A stretch of DNA of 64,000 nt from Salinispira pacifica (lineage in GTDB: Bacteria > Spirochaetota > Spirochaetia > DSM-27196 > Salinispiraceae): positions 3,329,570 to 3,393,569 of the forward strand of contig NC_023035.1 of assembly GCF_000507245.1 (NCBI RefSeq), in the 5' to 3' direction. The position numbers and the translations under genes are program-made. Each line of letters starts with the position of its first letter. Position 1 is the stretch's first letter. Positions 46,519 through 56,331 of the stretch are shown here, one piece after another. The notes under the pieces are model-generated. The model did no database searches. It was given only the letters and a program-made list of their open reading frames with translations, and was not told where the DNA came from.

Positions 46519-47400
46519 CTATTTCCTCTTCCAGTTCCAGGCCCGGCGGATTTTCTCCATCTCTTCAGGATCGCTTTTCACTTTGTCTGCATATTCCAGA
46601 ATGAAGGCGATAAACACAGCAAGGAAGACAACCGCCATTACAATTACTACAAGGAGGACAGAGCGGGATGTACCTTCACTGTCTTCATAGATTACAGGAT
46701 CGTCCATGCTCCAGGGGAAATCGTTACGATTCATGAGGACCCTCATTCGGGCAAGATCATTCTGTAGCTCTGCCAAGGGGGTAATGTCTGACTGGCGGAC
46801 ATTGTCCAGGGCGGACAGCTGTTGAAGTGTGGATTCGGATGCAAGACTTACAGCTGTCTGGGCGTCGCTGTGACCCCGGGTGTATTCGTTGAGAAGTCGT
46901 GCCCTGGCCTTCGTAGCAACGTCATTAAGAAATCGTTCAGCATCATCCTTATTCTGGTGGGTAAAGCGCAGGGTTGCGGTACCCTGTTTGGCATCGAAAT
47001 TATAGACCAGCTGTTTACCGAGAACATTCTCCCGGAGGAATGATGCATATGCTGTGGCACTCATTCCGTTTTTGTCTTCCATGACATCTTCGTACTCTGA
47101 GGCTATGAATGCAGGGTCTGCAAACATTACTGAAACCCGCTGCTCGGGAACCAAGGGTATATAATTTTTCAGGTCTTCAGATACTACAGGGAGCTGGATG
47201 ATGCGTTCAGCAGTGTAGCGGGTTCCGGGATCATAAAGGTACACATTAAACAAGGGAAAAATATAGAGCACCAGAATGGAGAGGAAAATGGCAAGACTTG
47301 CACTGGCAACCAGTAATCTTCTCCGTTTTATAAAAACAACTATAATGTCTACAAGACTTATTTCATCCGGCTGAGGGTTGTTAACAGGCTGTGTATCCAT
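46519..47400 (-). CDS. Wzz-type polysaccharide chain-length determinant
   Basis: 293 residues. A cytoplasmic N-terminus of about 30 residues is followed by a membrane segment (RRRLLVASASLAIFLSILV), a periplasmic domain of about 190 residues with helical stretches, a second membrane segment (VLLVVIVMAVVFLAVFIAF) and a short basic tail. This is the Wzz/polysaccharide co-polymerase layout, controlling the modal length of chains made by Wzy. There is no tyrosine-kinase domain, so it is the O-antigen (PCP-1) type rather than the capsule kinase type. Confidence 0.87.
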   Translation of the reverse strand: MDTQPVNNPQPDEISLVDIIVVFIKRRRLLVASASLAIFLSILVLYIFPLFNVYLYDPGTRYTAERIIQLPVVSEDLKNYIPLVPEQRVSVMFADPAFIASEYEDVMEDKNGMSATAYASFLRENVLGKQLVYNFDAKQGTATLRFTHQNKDDAERFLNDVATKARARLLNEYTRGHSDAQTAVSLASESTLQQLSALDNVRQSDITPLAELQNDLARMRVLMNRNDFPWSMDDPVIYEDSEGTSRSVLLVVIVMAVVFLAVFIAFILEYADKVKSDPEEMEKIRRAWNWKRK

Positions 47401-47455
47401 AATGATGGGTTCCTTTAATTACAGTGTACAGCTACACAGGCAGTAAGAATTTTTC

Positions 47456-48622
47456 CTAGTCCCTGTTGTAGAGATCCCGAGTATATACCTTATCTTTTAC
47501 GTTTTCCAGCTCTGAATTCAGTCTGTTGGAAACAATGACATCGCTTACACTTTTAAATTCTTCAATGTCGCGGATTACCCGTGAATTAAAGAATTCATCC
47601 TCAGCCAGGGCAGGCTCATACACCACAACTTCAACACCCTTTGCCTTAATCCGCTTCATAATGCCCTGAACAGCAGAAGAACGGAAATTGTCAGAATTTG
47701 ATTTCATGGTAAGGCGGTAAATGCCCACAATTTCCGGTTTCTTTGCCAGGATACGCTCTGCAATGTAGTCTTTTCGAGTTCTGTTTGCGTCAACTATGGC
47801 CTTAATGATGTTGTTCGGAACCTGTTCGTAATTGGCAAGAAGCTGCTTTGTATCTTTTGGTAGACAATAACCGCCGTAGCCGAAGCTGGGGTTATTGTAA
47901 TAATCCCCAATCCGGGGATCCAGGGAGACCCCTTGGATTATTTCCTTGGTATTCAGCCCATGTGATTCAGCATAGCTGTCCAGTTCGTTAAAGTAGGCGA
48001 CACGCAGGGCAAGGAAGGTATTGGCGAACAACTTCACTGCTTCTGCTTCTGTGGAACTTGTGAAGAGAGTGGGAATATCCTCTTTTATAGCCCCTTGTTT
48101 CAGCAGGTTTGCAAAGGTTTCTGCCCGTTCTGATTTTTCACCCACGATAATCCTGGACGGGTATAAGTTGTCATAGAGTGCCCTGCCTTCCCGCAGGAAT
48201 TCAGGAGAGAAGATGATATTATCAGTGCTGTATTTCACCTTCATGCTTTTAGTGAACCCCACAGGCACGGTGGATTTTATTACCATTACTGCATTCGGAT
48301 TGATCTCCAAGACGTCCTGAATAACAGACTCGACAGTTGATGTGTTGAAGTAGTTGGTTTTGGGGTCATAGTCGGTGGGAGTTGAAATGATCACGAAGTC
48401 TGCATCTGAATAGGCAGTTACTTTGTCTGTAGTGGCAGTAAGGTTCAGTTCCTTTGTTGAAAGGAAATCCTGAAGCTCCTGATCGACAATCGGCGACTGC
48501 TTCTTATTAATAAGTTCAACTTTCTCTTTTTGTATGTCCAATGCTTTAACTTCGTTGATCTGAGCTAAAAGCACTGCGTTGGATAGACCGACGTATCCGG
48601 TTCCTGCTATTGATATTTTCAT
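47456..48622 (-). CDS. ugd: UDP-glucose 6-dehydrogenase-type nucleotide-sugar dehydrogenase
   Basis: 388 residues, the length of the short Ugd type. It has an N-terminal Rossmann fold ([17 protein letters not shown]), the [14 protein letters not shown] segment, and the catalytic Cys in [15 protein letters not shown], followed by a C-terminal UDP-binding domain. It would oxidise C6 of a UDP-hexose to the uronic acid using two NAD. Similarity to the Ugd group favours UDP-glucose, but UDP-GlcNAc cannot be excluded; a UDP-HexNAc uronate is needed by the WbpB/E/D-like genes upstream. Confidence 0.9.
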   Translation of the reverse strand: MKISIAGTGYVGLSNAVLLAQINEVKALDIQKEKVELINKKQSPIVDQELQDFLSTKELNLTATTDKVTAYSDADFVIISTPTDYDPKTNYFNTSTVESVIQDVLEINPNAVMVIKSTVPVGFTKSMKVKYSTDNIIFSPEFLREGRALYDNLYPSRIIVGEKSERAETFANLLKQGAIKEDIPTLFTSSTEAEAVKLFANTFLALRVAYFNELDSYAESHGLNTKEIIQGVSLDPRIGDYYNNPSFGYGGYCLPKDTKQLLANYEQVPNNIIKAIVDANRTRKDYIAERILAKKPEIVGIYRLTMKSNSDNFRSSAVQGIMKRIKAKGVEVVVYEPALAEDEFFNSRVIRDIEEFKSVSDVIVSNRLNSELENVKDKVYTRDLYNRD

Positions 48623-48640
48623 ATTTTCCTCGATGGTAAG

Positions 48641-49642
48641 TTATTCACTATAAAATAAGACCTGACCCTCAGGTTGAGGATCTATAAACTCATATTTTAT
48701 CGTTCTTTCTAATCCTTCTTTCAGAGAAACAGGAGGTTTGAATCCTGTAGTTAATTTACGTTCTGAAGCAAACTGTGTTGTTGCTGTAAATTTTTTTACT
48801 CTAATCGCGGAAATTGGAAATTCCTTCTTCGTGACTTTGCTTACAAAATCGAAAAATAACCCACCAAGGTAGCCTATCCAATAAGGTATTTGCATTTTCA
48901 CCTTATCTTGCTTACCTTCGACTTCCTTTACCAAAGATACAAGCTGATTCATTGATAGATCTGGTTTATCGACGTAGTTATATGTATGAATACCTGGACC
49001 GAAAGTGGTTGCATGCTGAATAAAAGCCACAACGTTTTCCACATACGCCATCGATTTTGTGTTTTGCCCATTGCCTATCATCATAAAGAAACCAGATGTT
49101 ATCTGTTTAAGGAGATTATATACATTGCCTCTGTTTCGTTCACCAAAAACTACTGTTGGACGTATAATTGTAAGGCTTCTATTGTCAGGGTCCTTTTTTT
49201 GCCAGTCAGTAAAGACTTCTTCTGCCTCCATTTTCGTACGACCGTAGTCATTGAATGGATTAAATTTCCCATCTTCATCTGTATCTGCAGGGGCAAAGCC
49301 ATAAACAGCAACACTTGAAGTAAAAATAATTTTCTGGATATTTAGTGATGTTGCTATAGAAGTGAGATTCCGAGCGCCTTCCACATTAACTTCATCATAG
49401 AGGCTCACAGGATTCACATTATCCTTATGCTCTGCTGCTAAATTTATGAGTATGTCTGGTGCGGATAATTTAATTTTTTCCTCCAATTCACCTACATTGC
49501 GAATATCGGCAATATAGGTTCTATCCGGAAAAAATCGACTTTGTTGCTTATCAATAATCGAAAAACTAGAATTTTCTTTGCTTAAATGAGAACTGAGTCT
49601 TGATCCAATAAAACCTGAGCCACCAACAATACAAATTTTCAT
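48641..49642 (-). CDS. NAD-dependent nucleotide-sugar epimerase/dehydratase
   Basis: 333 residues, extended short-chain dehydrogenase. NAD-binding CIVGGSGFIGSRL opens the protein, and the active-site TSSVAVYG and YGRTK (Y-x-x-x-K) are both present. The C-terminal part is rich in hydrophobic residues, as in membrane-associated members that act with glycan loci. The substrate cannot be read from sequence; a UDP-sugar C4 epimerisation or similar is most likely. It lies between Ugd and a glycosyltransferase, with gaps of 18 and 9 bp. Confidence 0.87.
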   Translation of the reverse strand: MKICIVGGSGFIGSRLSSHLSKENSSFSIIDKQQSRFFPDRTYIADIRNVGELEEKIKLSAPDILINLAAEHKDNVNPVSLYDEVNVEGARNLTSIATSLNIQKIIFTSSVAVYGFAPADTDEDGKFNPFNDYGRTKMEAEEVFTDWQKKDPDNRSLTIIRPTVVFGERNRGNVYNLLKQITSGFFMMIGNGQNTKSMAYVENVVAFIQHATTFGPGIHTYNYVDKPDLSMNQLVSLVKEVEGKQDKVKMQIPYWIGYLGGLFFDFVSKVTKKEFPISAIRVKKFTATTQFASERKLTTGFKPPVSLKEGLERTIKYEFIDPQPEGQVLFYSE

Positions 49643-49651
49643 AACACCTCT

Positions 49652-50815
49652 TTATGCAAGAACCTTAGAATGGACCATTTCAACATATTTTTGCGCCAAT
49701 ACTGGACGGTAATACCGACTTGCAAAATGAATCGCAGCTTCTGCCATTTTGTTGTAGACCGATTTATTTAACACAGTGTTTTCAATAGCATTACAGATTG
49801 ATTCAACTTCATCATTGTCAAAAACATAACCAGCACCTGTCTGATGGACCTCACTACCAAAGGGGCTTACAGGCGTAATTATTACAGGGATACCCGCGCT
49901 ACAATAATCAAAAATCTTTACAGGGTATGCCATCATAGATAAGCGATCCCGATTACGGAAAGAAAGCCCCAAGTGACAAGTAGATAGTTTTGAATTCAAT
50001 TCGCTCATCGGAAGTAAGCCCTCTATATTAAAGCAATCTTCAAGCCGTCTTTCTTGAATTTCTTCAATTAAATTTAGTTTTTCTTTTCCATCAGATATGT
50101 TTAATTGAATAAGTACCTTCTTTTCCCTGCTTTTGAACCATTCAGCGACATTTAGTAGCAACATAGAATCCTGAAAGCGCCCAAGAGTGCCATGCATAAA
50201 AAGTCGGATCCCATGATCAAGACCTTTGTTACCAATCGGTGCATTCGCAATGCTTTCGGCGCCATTAGGTAAGAAGTAAAACTTCGCCTCAAACTCTGGG
50301 TATTCGGATTTCAGATCTTCTTTCATCTCCCGGGTCACAACAGAGATAATCTCTGCTTGATTATAAATAAACCGTTCAACTTTTTTTAAAATTTTGAACA
50401 GAGGATGGGACTCCTTTAGGATTCCACTTTCTGCTAATGCCAGGGGATATACATCACGAATATCTACTAGTAGAGGTATATTATTTTTCTTTGCAATTAA
50501 AGAAATAATTGCTGCAAATGAAAAGGGAGGCGAAGAAATAAATATTAGGTCTGGATTTAGCTTTTGTATGTAATATGGGAGCTTCACAACTTTTTTAAGC
50601 TCCAGAAAGATTCGCTGGAAGATCCCGCCTCTTTTCACAGAACTACCTAAAGTAATATGCTTGGATATTTGAGATTCTGGTTCTAAAGACCCTGGACTTA
50701 TTAATGTAACTTGAAAATGGCTCTCTATAAAAGCGCTAATTATATAACGTAGGCGGACTGATGCTGCTTTGAGTTCACTAGGTGCATAATCACTTGCGAT
50801 TAGTAGTCTTTTCAT
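49652..50815 (-). CDS. Glycosyltransferase family 4
   Basis: 387 residues from the ATG at 50815 (a TTG four codons upstream is possible). Two Rossmann-like halves of a GT-B fold are visible: N-terminal ASDYAPSELKAASVRLRYI, the connecting FLPNGAE, and a C-terminal donor site with MAYPVKIFDYCSAGIPVI. Similar to WbuB/WcaI-type enzymes that add amino-deoxy or other sugars to lipid-linked intermediates. Donor and acceptor are not known. Genes on both sides are glycosyltransferase or sugar-nucleotide genes of the same operon. Confidence 0.87.
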   Translation of the reverse strand: MKRLLIASDYAPSELKAASVRLRYIISAFIESHFQVTLISPGSLEPESQISKHITLGSSVKRGGIFQRIFLELKKVVKLPYYIQKLNPDLIFISSPPFSFAAIISLIAKKNNIPLLVDIRDVYPLALAESGILKESHPLFKILKKVERFIYNQAEIISVVTREMKEDLKSEYPEFEAKFYFLPNGAESIANAPIGNKGLDHGIRLFMHGTLGRFQDSMLLLNVAEWFKSREKKVLIQLNISDGKEKLNLIEEIQERRLEDCFNIEGLLPMSELNSKLSTCHLGLSFRNRDRLSMMAYPVKIFDYCSAGIPVIITPVSPFGSEVHQTGAGYVFDNDEVESICNAIENTVLNKSVYNKMAEAAIHFASRYYRPVLAQKYVEMVHSKVLA

Positions 50816-50829
50816 TCTGTTCTTCAATC

Positions 50830-51909
50830 CTAAACTCTATCTATCGACTTTAAAACATTTTCTATTTGCTTGTTATATACTCGAGATGTCTCGTTAAGCG
50901 AAAAATTTGCTACTACGAATTTCCGTCCAGCTCGCCCCAATTCGCTGCAATGATCCGGATTCTCAAGTATTGAATTCATTATCTTTGGAATTTGGTCTAA
51001 CTCACTTTCAGGTACTATATAGCCAGTAGTACCATCAACCACAACTTCAGGTAATCCACCGACTTCAGTTACAATAACAGGAACTTCACAAGCAGATGCC
51101 TCAAGTACAGCTACTCCAAAACTTTCGCTCCTGGAGAGAGCAAAATAGATGCTGAGTGAGGATAGAAACTTTGGCACCTCATATTGCGAAATTCTGCCAA
51201 CGAACTCAACTGAATTTTCTATTCCAAGCTCCACGCACAGATCATACAAACTGACTGCTTTTGATCCATCCCCAGCAATACGCAGCAACAAATCTCCGTT
51301 ATATTGCTTTTTCCATTTTGCAAAAACTCTAATAAGCCTGTCTATCCCATAAACATCTTCTAGTCCTTTTACTGTACCTATTGCCTTTGAAGTCACATTC
51401 TTTACATTTACACGTTGAAAAAGGCGAGTATTAATACCGAAGGGCGTAATATGGACAGGTTTATTACACAAATTACGTGCTGATGTTTCAAGTATTTTGC
51501 TGGTAGCAAATATAGCATCTGCTGAATCCAGGATATATCTACTTAAAAAAAGATGAAGCCTGCTACGATGGGGAAACAGCAAAAGATCAGAGCCCCAAAC
51601 TGAAATTATCCGAACACAGTTCTTTCTATATAAGGTAGATATAAATCCGTAACTGGTTGCATAGTGTGCATTTATGATATCTGGCGATACTTTTAATGAA
51701 ACTAATAGGAATTTTATCGCTATTGCAAGATATGATAATTTCCCGCGGAATTTAGAAGTATAAAGAAAAACATGGCTGGGATATAAGCCAACTGGTTTAT
51801 TTCGAGACCCGCCGACTACAAACACTTTATATTTTGACTTATCTAAACCTGCAACAACTTTTTGAAGATGGATACTATCCAAATTTCCTAATAATAATAT
51901 TTTTTGCAT
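50830..51909 (-). CDS. Glycosyltransferase family 4
   Basis: 359 residues from the ATG at 51909. The GT-B fold is clear: NAHYATSYGFIS and VWGSDLLLFP in the acceptor half, HITPFGINTRLF at the junction, and the E-x7-E motif in SESFGVAVLEASACEVPVI of the donor half. This is a retaining GT4 enzyme, probably acting on lipid-linked sugars at the inner face of the inner membrane. Specificity is unknown. Adjacent GT4 genes suggest sequential additions. Confidence 0.88.
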   Translation of the reverse strand: MQKILLLGNLDSIHLQKVVAGLDKSKYKVFVVGGSRNKPVGLYPSHVFLYTSKFRGKLSYLAIAIKFLLVSLKVSPDIINAHYATSYGFISTLYRKNCVRIISVWGSDLLLFPHRSRLHLFLSRYILDSADAIFATSKILETSARNLCNKPVHITPFGINTRLFQRVNVKNVTSKAIGTVKGLEDVYGIDRLIRVFAKWKKQYNGDLLLRIAGDGSKAVSLYDLCVELGIENSVEFVGRISQYEVPKFLSSLSIYFALSRSESFGVAVLEASACEVPVIVTEVGGLPEVVVDGTTGYIVPESELDQIPKIMNSILENPDHCSELGRAGRKFVVANFSLNETSRVYNKQIENVLKSIDRV

Positions 51910-51934
51910 CAACCCATAACCTACTTAAACATAT

Positions 51935-53059
51935 TCAATTAAAAGGTTTTATGGATTTTATCGCTTCAACAACCTCATCTATCTGCATACTCGTCATTTC
52001 TGGCCACAGTGGTAGGCTTAGACACTGAGCTGCATTCTTCTCTGCAATCGGGAAGTCACCAACCTTATAACCATTTTCTCTATATGCTGGCTGAAATGGT
52101 AAACAGATAGGGTAATGCACTCCTGTTGCAATCCCTTTATCTCGTAGGAATTTTTGTAGCTGATCTCTTTGATTACTATGAATAACGAAAAGATGGTAAA
52201 CTTGACGATTCTCATCTACACTGGGAAGAGAAATATTCTCCACTTCAGACAAAGCAGTCATGTATCGTTCGGCTATAGTAATACGCCTGTTAGTAGCATC
52301 TTGTAGATATTTTAACTTGATTCGCAAAATCGCAGCTTGGATACTATCTATTCTTCTATTAGCACCCTCAAATTGGTGCTCGTATTTTTGACCAACTTCT
52401 CTTCCATGGTTCACAAATGATTTAGAATAGCTGTAAGTATCTTTATCGTTACAAACTATTGCACCTGCATCTCCAAATGCCCCCAAATTTTTTCCTGGGT
52501 AAAATGAAAAAGTCGCAGCATCCCCCCAACATCCAGGCCCTTGATTTTCGTATGTAGCACCATGCGCTTGAGCTGAATCTTCGATTAGATAGACATCAAA
52601 AGCATCACAGATCCTTCTAAGTTGATCCATCCGTGCCATCTTGCCGTACAGATGAACTGCAAGGACAGCTTTGACATTGGATCCTTTTTCTGACTTTAAA
52701 TAGCTTTCTACTTCAACTGGATTTATTGTCCATTCACCATCAATGACATCCACAAAATCCACTTCAGCACCTGTCAATGTAACGGCTTCAGAACTGGCGA
52801 TAAAACTATTTGCTGGCACAAGAACTTTATCACCAGTACCTATGCCAAATGCTCTCATTACTACCTCTAGGGCATCTGTACCATTAGAACAACCAACAGC
52901 ATAGGTGGTACCACAAAAGTCTGCAAATTCCTGTTCGAATGATGCAACTTCATCACCTCCAATAAACTGAGTTTTTTCAATAAGAGTTTGAAGCTTCGAA
53001 AAAATCTCATCCTTGTAGGGAGCAAATCCATCATATAAATTCATAAAAGGTATTTTCAT
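51935..53059 (-). CDS. DegT/DnrJ/EryC1-type sugar aminotransferase (WbpE/FdtB-like)
   Basis: 374 residues. PLP-binding features include GCSNGTDALEVVMRA, LIEDSAQAHGATY and the Schiff-base Lys in FSFYPGKNLGAFGDAG. The enzyme would transfer an amino group from glutamate to a 3-keto or 4-keto nucleotide sugar. It overlaps the acetyltransferase gene by 4 bp, and a Gfo/Idh oxidoreductase is next. That trio matches the WbpB-WbpE-WbpD steps that make 3-amino uronic acids, so a 3-keto UDP-sugar is the favoured substrate. Confidence 0.9.
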   Translation of the reverse strand: MKIPFMNLYDGFAPYKDEIFSKLQTLIEKTQFIGGDEVASFEQEFADFCGTTYAVGCSNGTDALEVVMRAFGIGTGDKVLVPANSFIASSEAVTLTGAEVDFVDVIDGEWTINPVEVESYLKSEKGSNVKAVLAVHLYGKMARMDQLRRICDAFDVYLIEDSAQAHGATYENQGPGCWGDAATFSFYPGKNLGAFGDAGAIVCNDKDTYSYSKSFVNHGREVGQKYEHQFEGANRRIDSIQAAILRIKLKYLQDATNRRITIAERYMTALSEVENISLPSVDENRQVYHLFVIHSNQRDQLQKFLRDKGIATGVHYPICLPFQPAYRENGYKVGDFPIAEKNAAQCLSLPLWPEMTSMQIDEVVEAIKSIKPFN

Positions 53060-53688
53060 TTTCTATACCCCTCCTTATCTTCTACCCTTGATATCTTTCT
53101 TGCTGGATTCCCGACATATATAGCTCCAGAATCAGCATTATGGACAACTACTGACCCAGAGCCAATCAGCGATTTCTTCCCGATTTTTATTCCTGGCAAG
53201 ACTGTAACATTGGCACCGATCATCGCCGATTCCTCCACAATTACGCCTGATAATTTTTCTTTAACGTTTTTACTCCGAGGATACTTGGCATTGGTCAGTA
53301 CTACATTGGGCCCTATCCAAGAAGAATCTTCCAGTATTGTAAATTCAGGAATAAATACCTGACTATGGATGCGTACTCCATTTGCAATTGATATGTGATG
53401 TTCTACACAGCTTTGAGATCCAATTGAAACATCATCTCCAATTGTATTTAATTCTCGTATCATGACGTGATGGCCAGTGTTAAAGTTATTCCCAATCTGA
53501 TTCCCAGCATAAATGATACTGTGGCTTCTTATCTTCGCGTTATTACCGATTATGGTCCGAATTTGTGATTCGCTGCCTTGGAATGGTTCACCGATTATGC
53601 AGTATGCCCCAACTTCAACATTATCGCCCATAATCACATTATCATAAATTATGGCAGTATTATGAATTTTACTCTGCTTCGTATTCAT
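53056..53688 (-). CDS. Left-handed beta-helix N-acetyltransferase (WbpD/FdtC-like)
   Basis: 210 residues built from hexapeptide repeats (IIYDNVIMGDNVEVGAY, VTVLPGIKIGKKSLIG and others), a left-handed beta-helix, ending with the VYVGNPAR-type acceptor strand (IYVGNPARKIS). It would acetylate the 3-amino group of a nucleotide sugar using acetyl-CoA. It pairs by overlap with the aminotransferase. The 247 bp upstream (53689-53935) hold no gene but carry a short direct repeat, TTCCAATAA-CTTAC, twice. Confidence 0.9.
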   Translation of the reverse strand: MNTKQSKIHNTAIIYDNVIMGDNVEVGAYCIIGEPFQGSESQIRTIIGNNAKIRSHSIIYAGNQIGNNFNTGHHVMIRELNTIGDDVSIGSQSCVEHHISIANGVRIHSQVFIPEFTILEDSSWIGPNVVLTNAKYPRSKNVKEKLSGVIVEESAMIGANVTVLPGIKIGKKSLIGSGSVVVHNADSGAIYVGNPARKISRVEDKEGYRK

Positions 53689-53935
53689 GTTCTAGTTCGC
53701 TCAATATATTACTCAAATTTATCTGAAGTGAGAAAGCTTTCGACCAAAGTTTCAATAAGGCATTGATTGTGTTTGAGTCAAATAGTTACATGATGGAAAG
53801 ATTAAAATAAATAATGTGTACACATTTTTTGGTTGAAAGTTAAGAACTTGTATTTCCATCTGGCTTCCAATAAGCTTACACACACAACAATGTCAATATT
53901 CCAATAAACTTACTTTACTGTCATTATCAGTTCCA

Positions 53936-55000
53936 TTATATCTTACTTCTACCCAGTTTGCTTTTCTTTGGATCAAAATGAAGGAAGACTTCTTTTCCAG
54001 TTTCTGCAGATTCATAAATTGCATTAATTAGTTCAATGGATTTCCTGCCTTCTAGCCCATCAACTAGTGCTTGAGTCCCATTCTCTATTGAATAAATTAC
54101 ATGCTCTATATATCTCTTATGCCCGAACCCATAAACATTTGGAGGTGTCTCCTGGAATTTCTTCAGAATGGCAGTATTTTCTTCTTCTGGAACATCGCTG
54201 AAATTCCACACATCCATTTTATTAACTGCAAAACCTCCGATAACAACAGAACCCTTCTCACCAAGAATGGATAATGACCCTTCTAAATCTTTTGGACGCG
54301 TGGCTGTTGTTGCCTCTACTATACCCATTGCACCATTCTTAAATTTTATGATGGCAGCTCCTGTGTCTTCCACTTCGATATTGCTGAGCATAGTTTCTGT
54401 TCGCGCGTAAACCGAAACAGGCTCGCCCAACATCCACTCAAGTAGATCGATATGATGACTTGCTTGATTCGTTAATGCACCACCATCCATTTCCCATGTA
54501 CCTCTCCAGGAATCCTGATCATAGTACTCCTGAGGCCTGCACCACCGAACACGGACCGTACCTAAAACTAACTTCCCAAACCTTCCTGAATCTATTGCTT
54601 CACGTAATTTACTAACAGGCAAATTGTATCGATTTTGCTTTACAACAAATAATCTAACCCCATGCTGATCACATACTCTTATCATTTCATCAGCATCATC
54701 GAGTCGTAAAGACATAGGCTTCTCGACAATAATATGCTTCTTGTATTTTTTCACAATATCTATCGTGTGACGAGCGTGATTCCCACTCTCAGTTAAGACA
54801 TTAACAACATCTATTTCTTCATTTTGTAGCATGTGATCATAATCAGTATAATATGGAATGGAACCAGCATACATTGCCTGTTTTTTTGCTCGATCCTCCT
54901 GCAAATCACATACTGCGACTAATTCAGCTTTTTCGATTTCATTTATTGCATCGATATGCTTCTTACTAATCCTACCACAACCAATTATTGCAAATTTCAT
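53936..55000 (-). CDS. Gfo/Idh/MocA-type oxidoreductase (WbpB-like)
   Basis: 354 residues. N-terminal NAD-binding fold (FAIIGCGRISKKHIDAINE), then the conserved EKPMSLRLDDAD with the EKP motif and QASHHIDLLEWMLGEP near the active site, followed by a beta-sheet dimer domain. In WbpB the enzyme oxidises C3 of UDP-GlcNAcA to the 3-keto sugar for WbpE. Genomic context with an aminotransferase and acetyltransferase supports this role. Other Gfo/Idh functions remain possible, as the family is broad. Confidence 0.85.
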   Translation of the reverse strand: MKFAIIGCGRISKKHIDAINEIEKAELVAVCDLQEDRAKKQAMYAGSIPYYTDYDHMLQNEEIDVVNVLTESGNHARHTIDIVKKYKKHIIVEKPMSLRLDDADEMIRVCDQHGVRLFVVKQNRYNLPVSKLREAIDSGRFGKLVLGTVRVRWCRPQEYYDQDSWRGTWEMDGGALTNQASHHIDLLEWMLGEPVSVYARTETMLSNIEVEDTGAAIIKFKNGAMGIVEATTATRPKDLEGSLSILGEKGSVVIGGFAVNKMDVWNFSDVPEEENTAILKKFQETPPNVYGFGHKRYIEHVIYSIENGTQALVDGLEGRKSIELINAIYESAETGKEVFLHFDPKKSKLGRSKI

Positions 55001-55017
55001 AATTACAACCTCTTAAT

Positions 55018-56295
55018 TTAATTTTTATGCTCTTTATAACTATAGGTAATTGGCTGAGACCAATTTTTAATATTAGTTAGGCCAATTCCGAGTCCCAACA
55101 CAATATACAACGGGATAAAATAATACCCCGTACTAATGGATACTATTGCTGGAATCGTAATCACGAGAGTTTCAACCATAAGAACATTCATGCTACGATT
55201 AAATTTTCTATGATACATCCGTTCCTTAGATAGTAAGCTATTTATGATTATTGCTAGCATTAAGACAAATAAGAAGAGGGATATCATACCACTTTCAACC
55301 AACATTTCTATAAAAAAATTGTGAATTGATAGAATTGAGAATCCGTTTTCTTCAAAAACCTTTTTTGACGCGCCAATACCTATCCCTAAAGGATTTTGCT
55401 GAAACAATTTAATAGACTCTTCAGTTAATAATAATCGGTTAGAAATTGAATTATCGGCACCTACACTACCAAACACGTAGTTCTTGAATATAATAAAAGA
55501 GGCTGTAATCCTCTTGGCTATTAATGAACCAAAATCAGGGGATACAACAAATATAATGAGTGATGATATTACCGATGTAATAACTATTTTAATTTTCTTT
55601 ACCGTGTTTTGATTAACCAAGAAATAGTAAAATAAGTAGCCAGAAAGAACAATCAAATTCCCTCTACTTTGAGCAAAAAAAACAATTATAAGTATTAATA
55701 AAATTATTAGATACTTCCATTTATATTTTAAAGACAAAACAAATGGAGCGGCCATCAAAAGCACTGTTGTCAGATTATTTGGATTTCCACGAAAACCAGT
55801 AGGTATAAATGTAGCTGCAAAACGATTATTATACCCGACCTCAAATGGCCATCTAAATGTTGTAATAATCTCAATGCATGCTATAGCAATCTCAATTAAA
55901 AATACAAAAGCCAGAAGGTTGAATAATGGCACAATGTGATTACAATCCGAGGACATTACCATTGTCAAATATAGAACGAAAGAACCTATAGAGATAATGA
56001 TGAAAGTATTAATGGAATAGTTTAGTTCCCATGACCATAACAGAGTAAAGAAATTATATAATACCCAAAGCAGGTATATAGCAATCTTATAATCCCAATA
56101 ACCAATTTTATACTTTGCTGGTCTTATTAATAATACAAACAGGCTTATAGCCAACATTATATGTAAGAGATAGACACTCCCGAATGAAACACCACCACTA
56201 ATATAGCCAGCAGCTATTGTAATAAGAAATACTTTATCCCAAATGGGTAATTTTTTGAATTTTGGAGAAATCATGTAATGATTATTCAGGCCCAT
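55018..56295 (-). CDS. Wzy-like O-antigen polymerase/ligase
   Basis: 425 residues from the ATG at 56295, with about 10-12 hydrophobic membrane segments. The large periplasmic loop carries NPLGIGIGASKKVF and SIHNFFIEMLVESG, features of the Wzy_C/O-antigen ligase family. It would polymerise lipid-linked repeat units on the periplasmic side. A ligase role cannot be separated from sequence, but position among Wzx and Wzz genes favours a polymerase. Confidence 0.8.
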   Translation of the reverse strand: MGLNNHYMISPKFKKLPIWDKVFLITIAAGYISGGVSFGSVYLLHIMLAISLFVLLIRPAKYKIGYWDYKIAIYLLWVLYNFFTLLWSWELNYSINTFIIISIGSFVLYLTMVMSSDCNHIVPLFNLLAFVFLIEIAIACIEIITTFRWPFEVGYNNRFAATFIPTGFRGNPNNLTTVLLMAAPFVLSLKYKWKYLIILLILIIVFFAQSRGNLIVLSGYLFYYFLVNQNTVKKIKIVITSVISSLIIFVVSPDFGSLIAKRITASFIIFKNYVFGSVGADNSISNRLLLTEESIKLFQQNPLGIGIGASKKVFEENGFSILSIHNFFIEMLVESGMISLFLFVLMLAIIINSLLSKERMYHRKFNRSMNVLMVETLVITIPAIVSISTGYYFIPLYIVLGLGIGLTNIKNWSQPITYSYKEHKN

Positions 56296-56331
56296 CAATA
56301 CTTTATTCCTAACACCGGAAACACCTTTTTA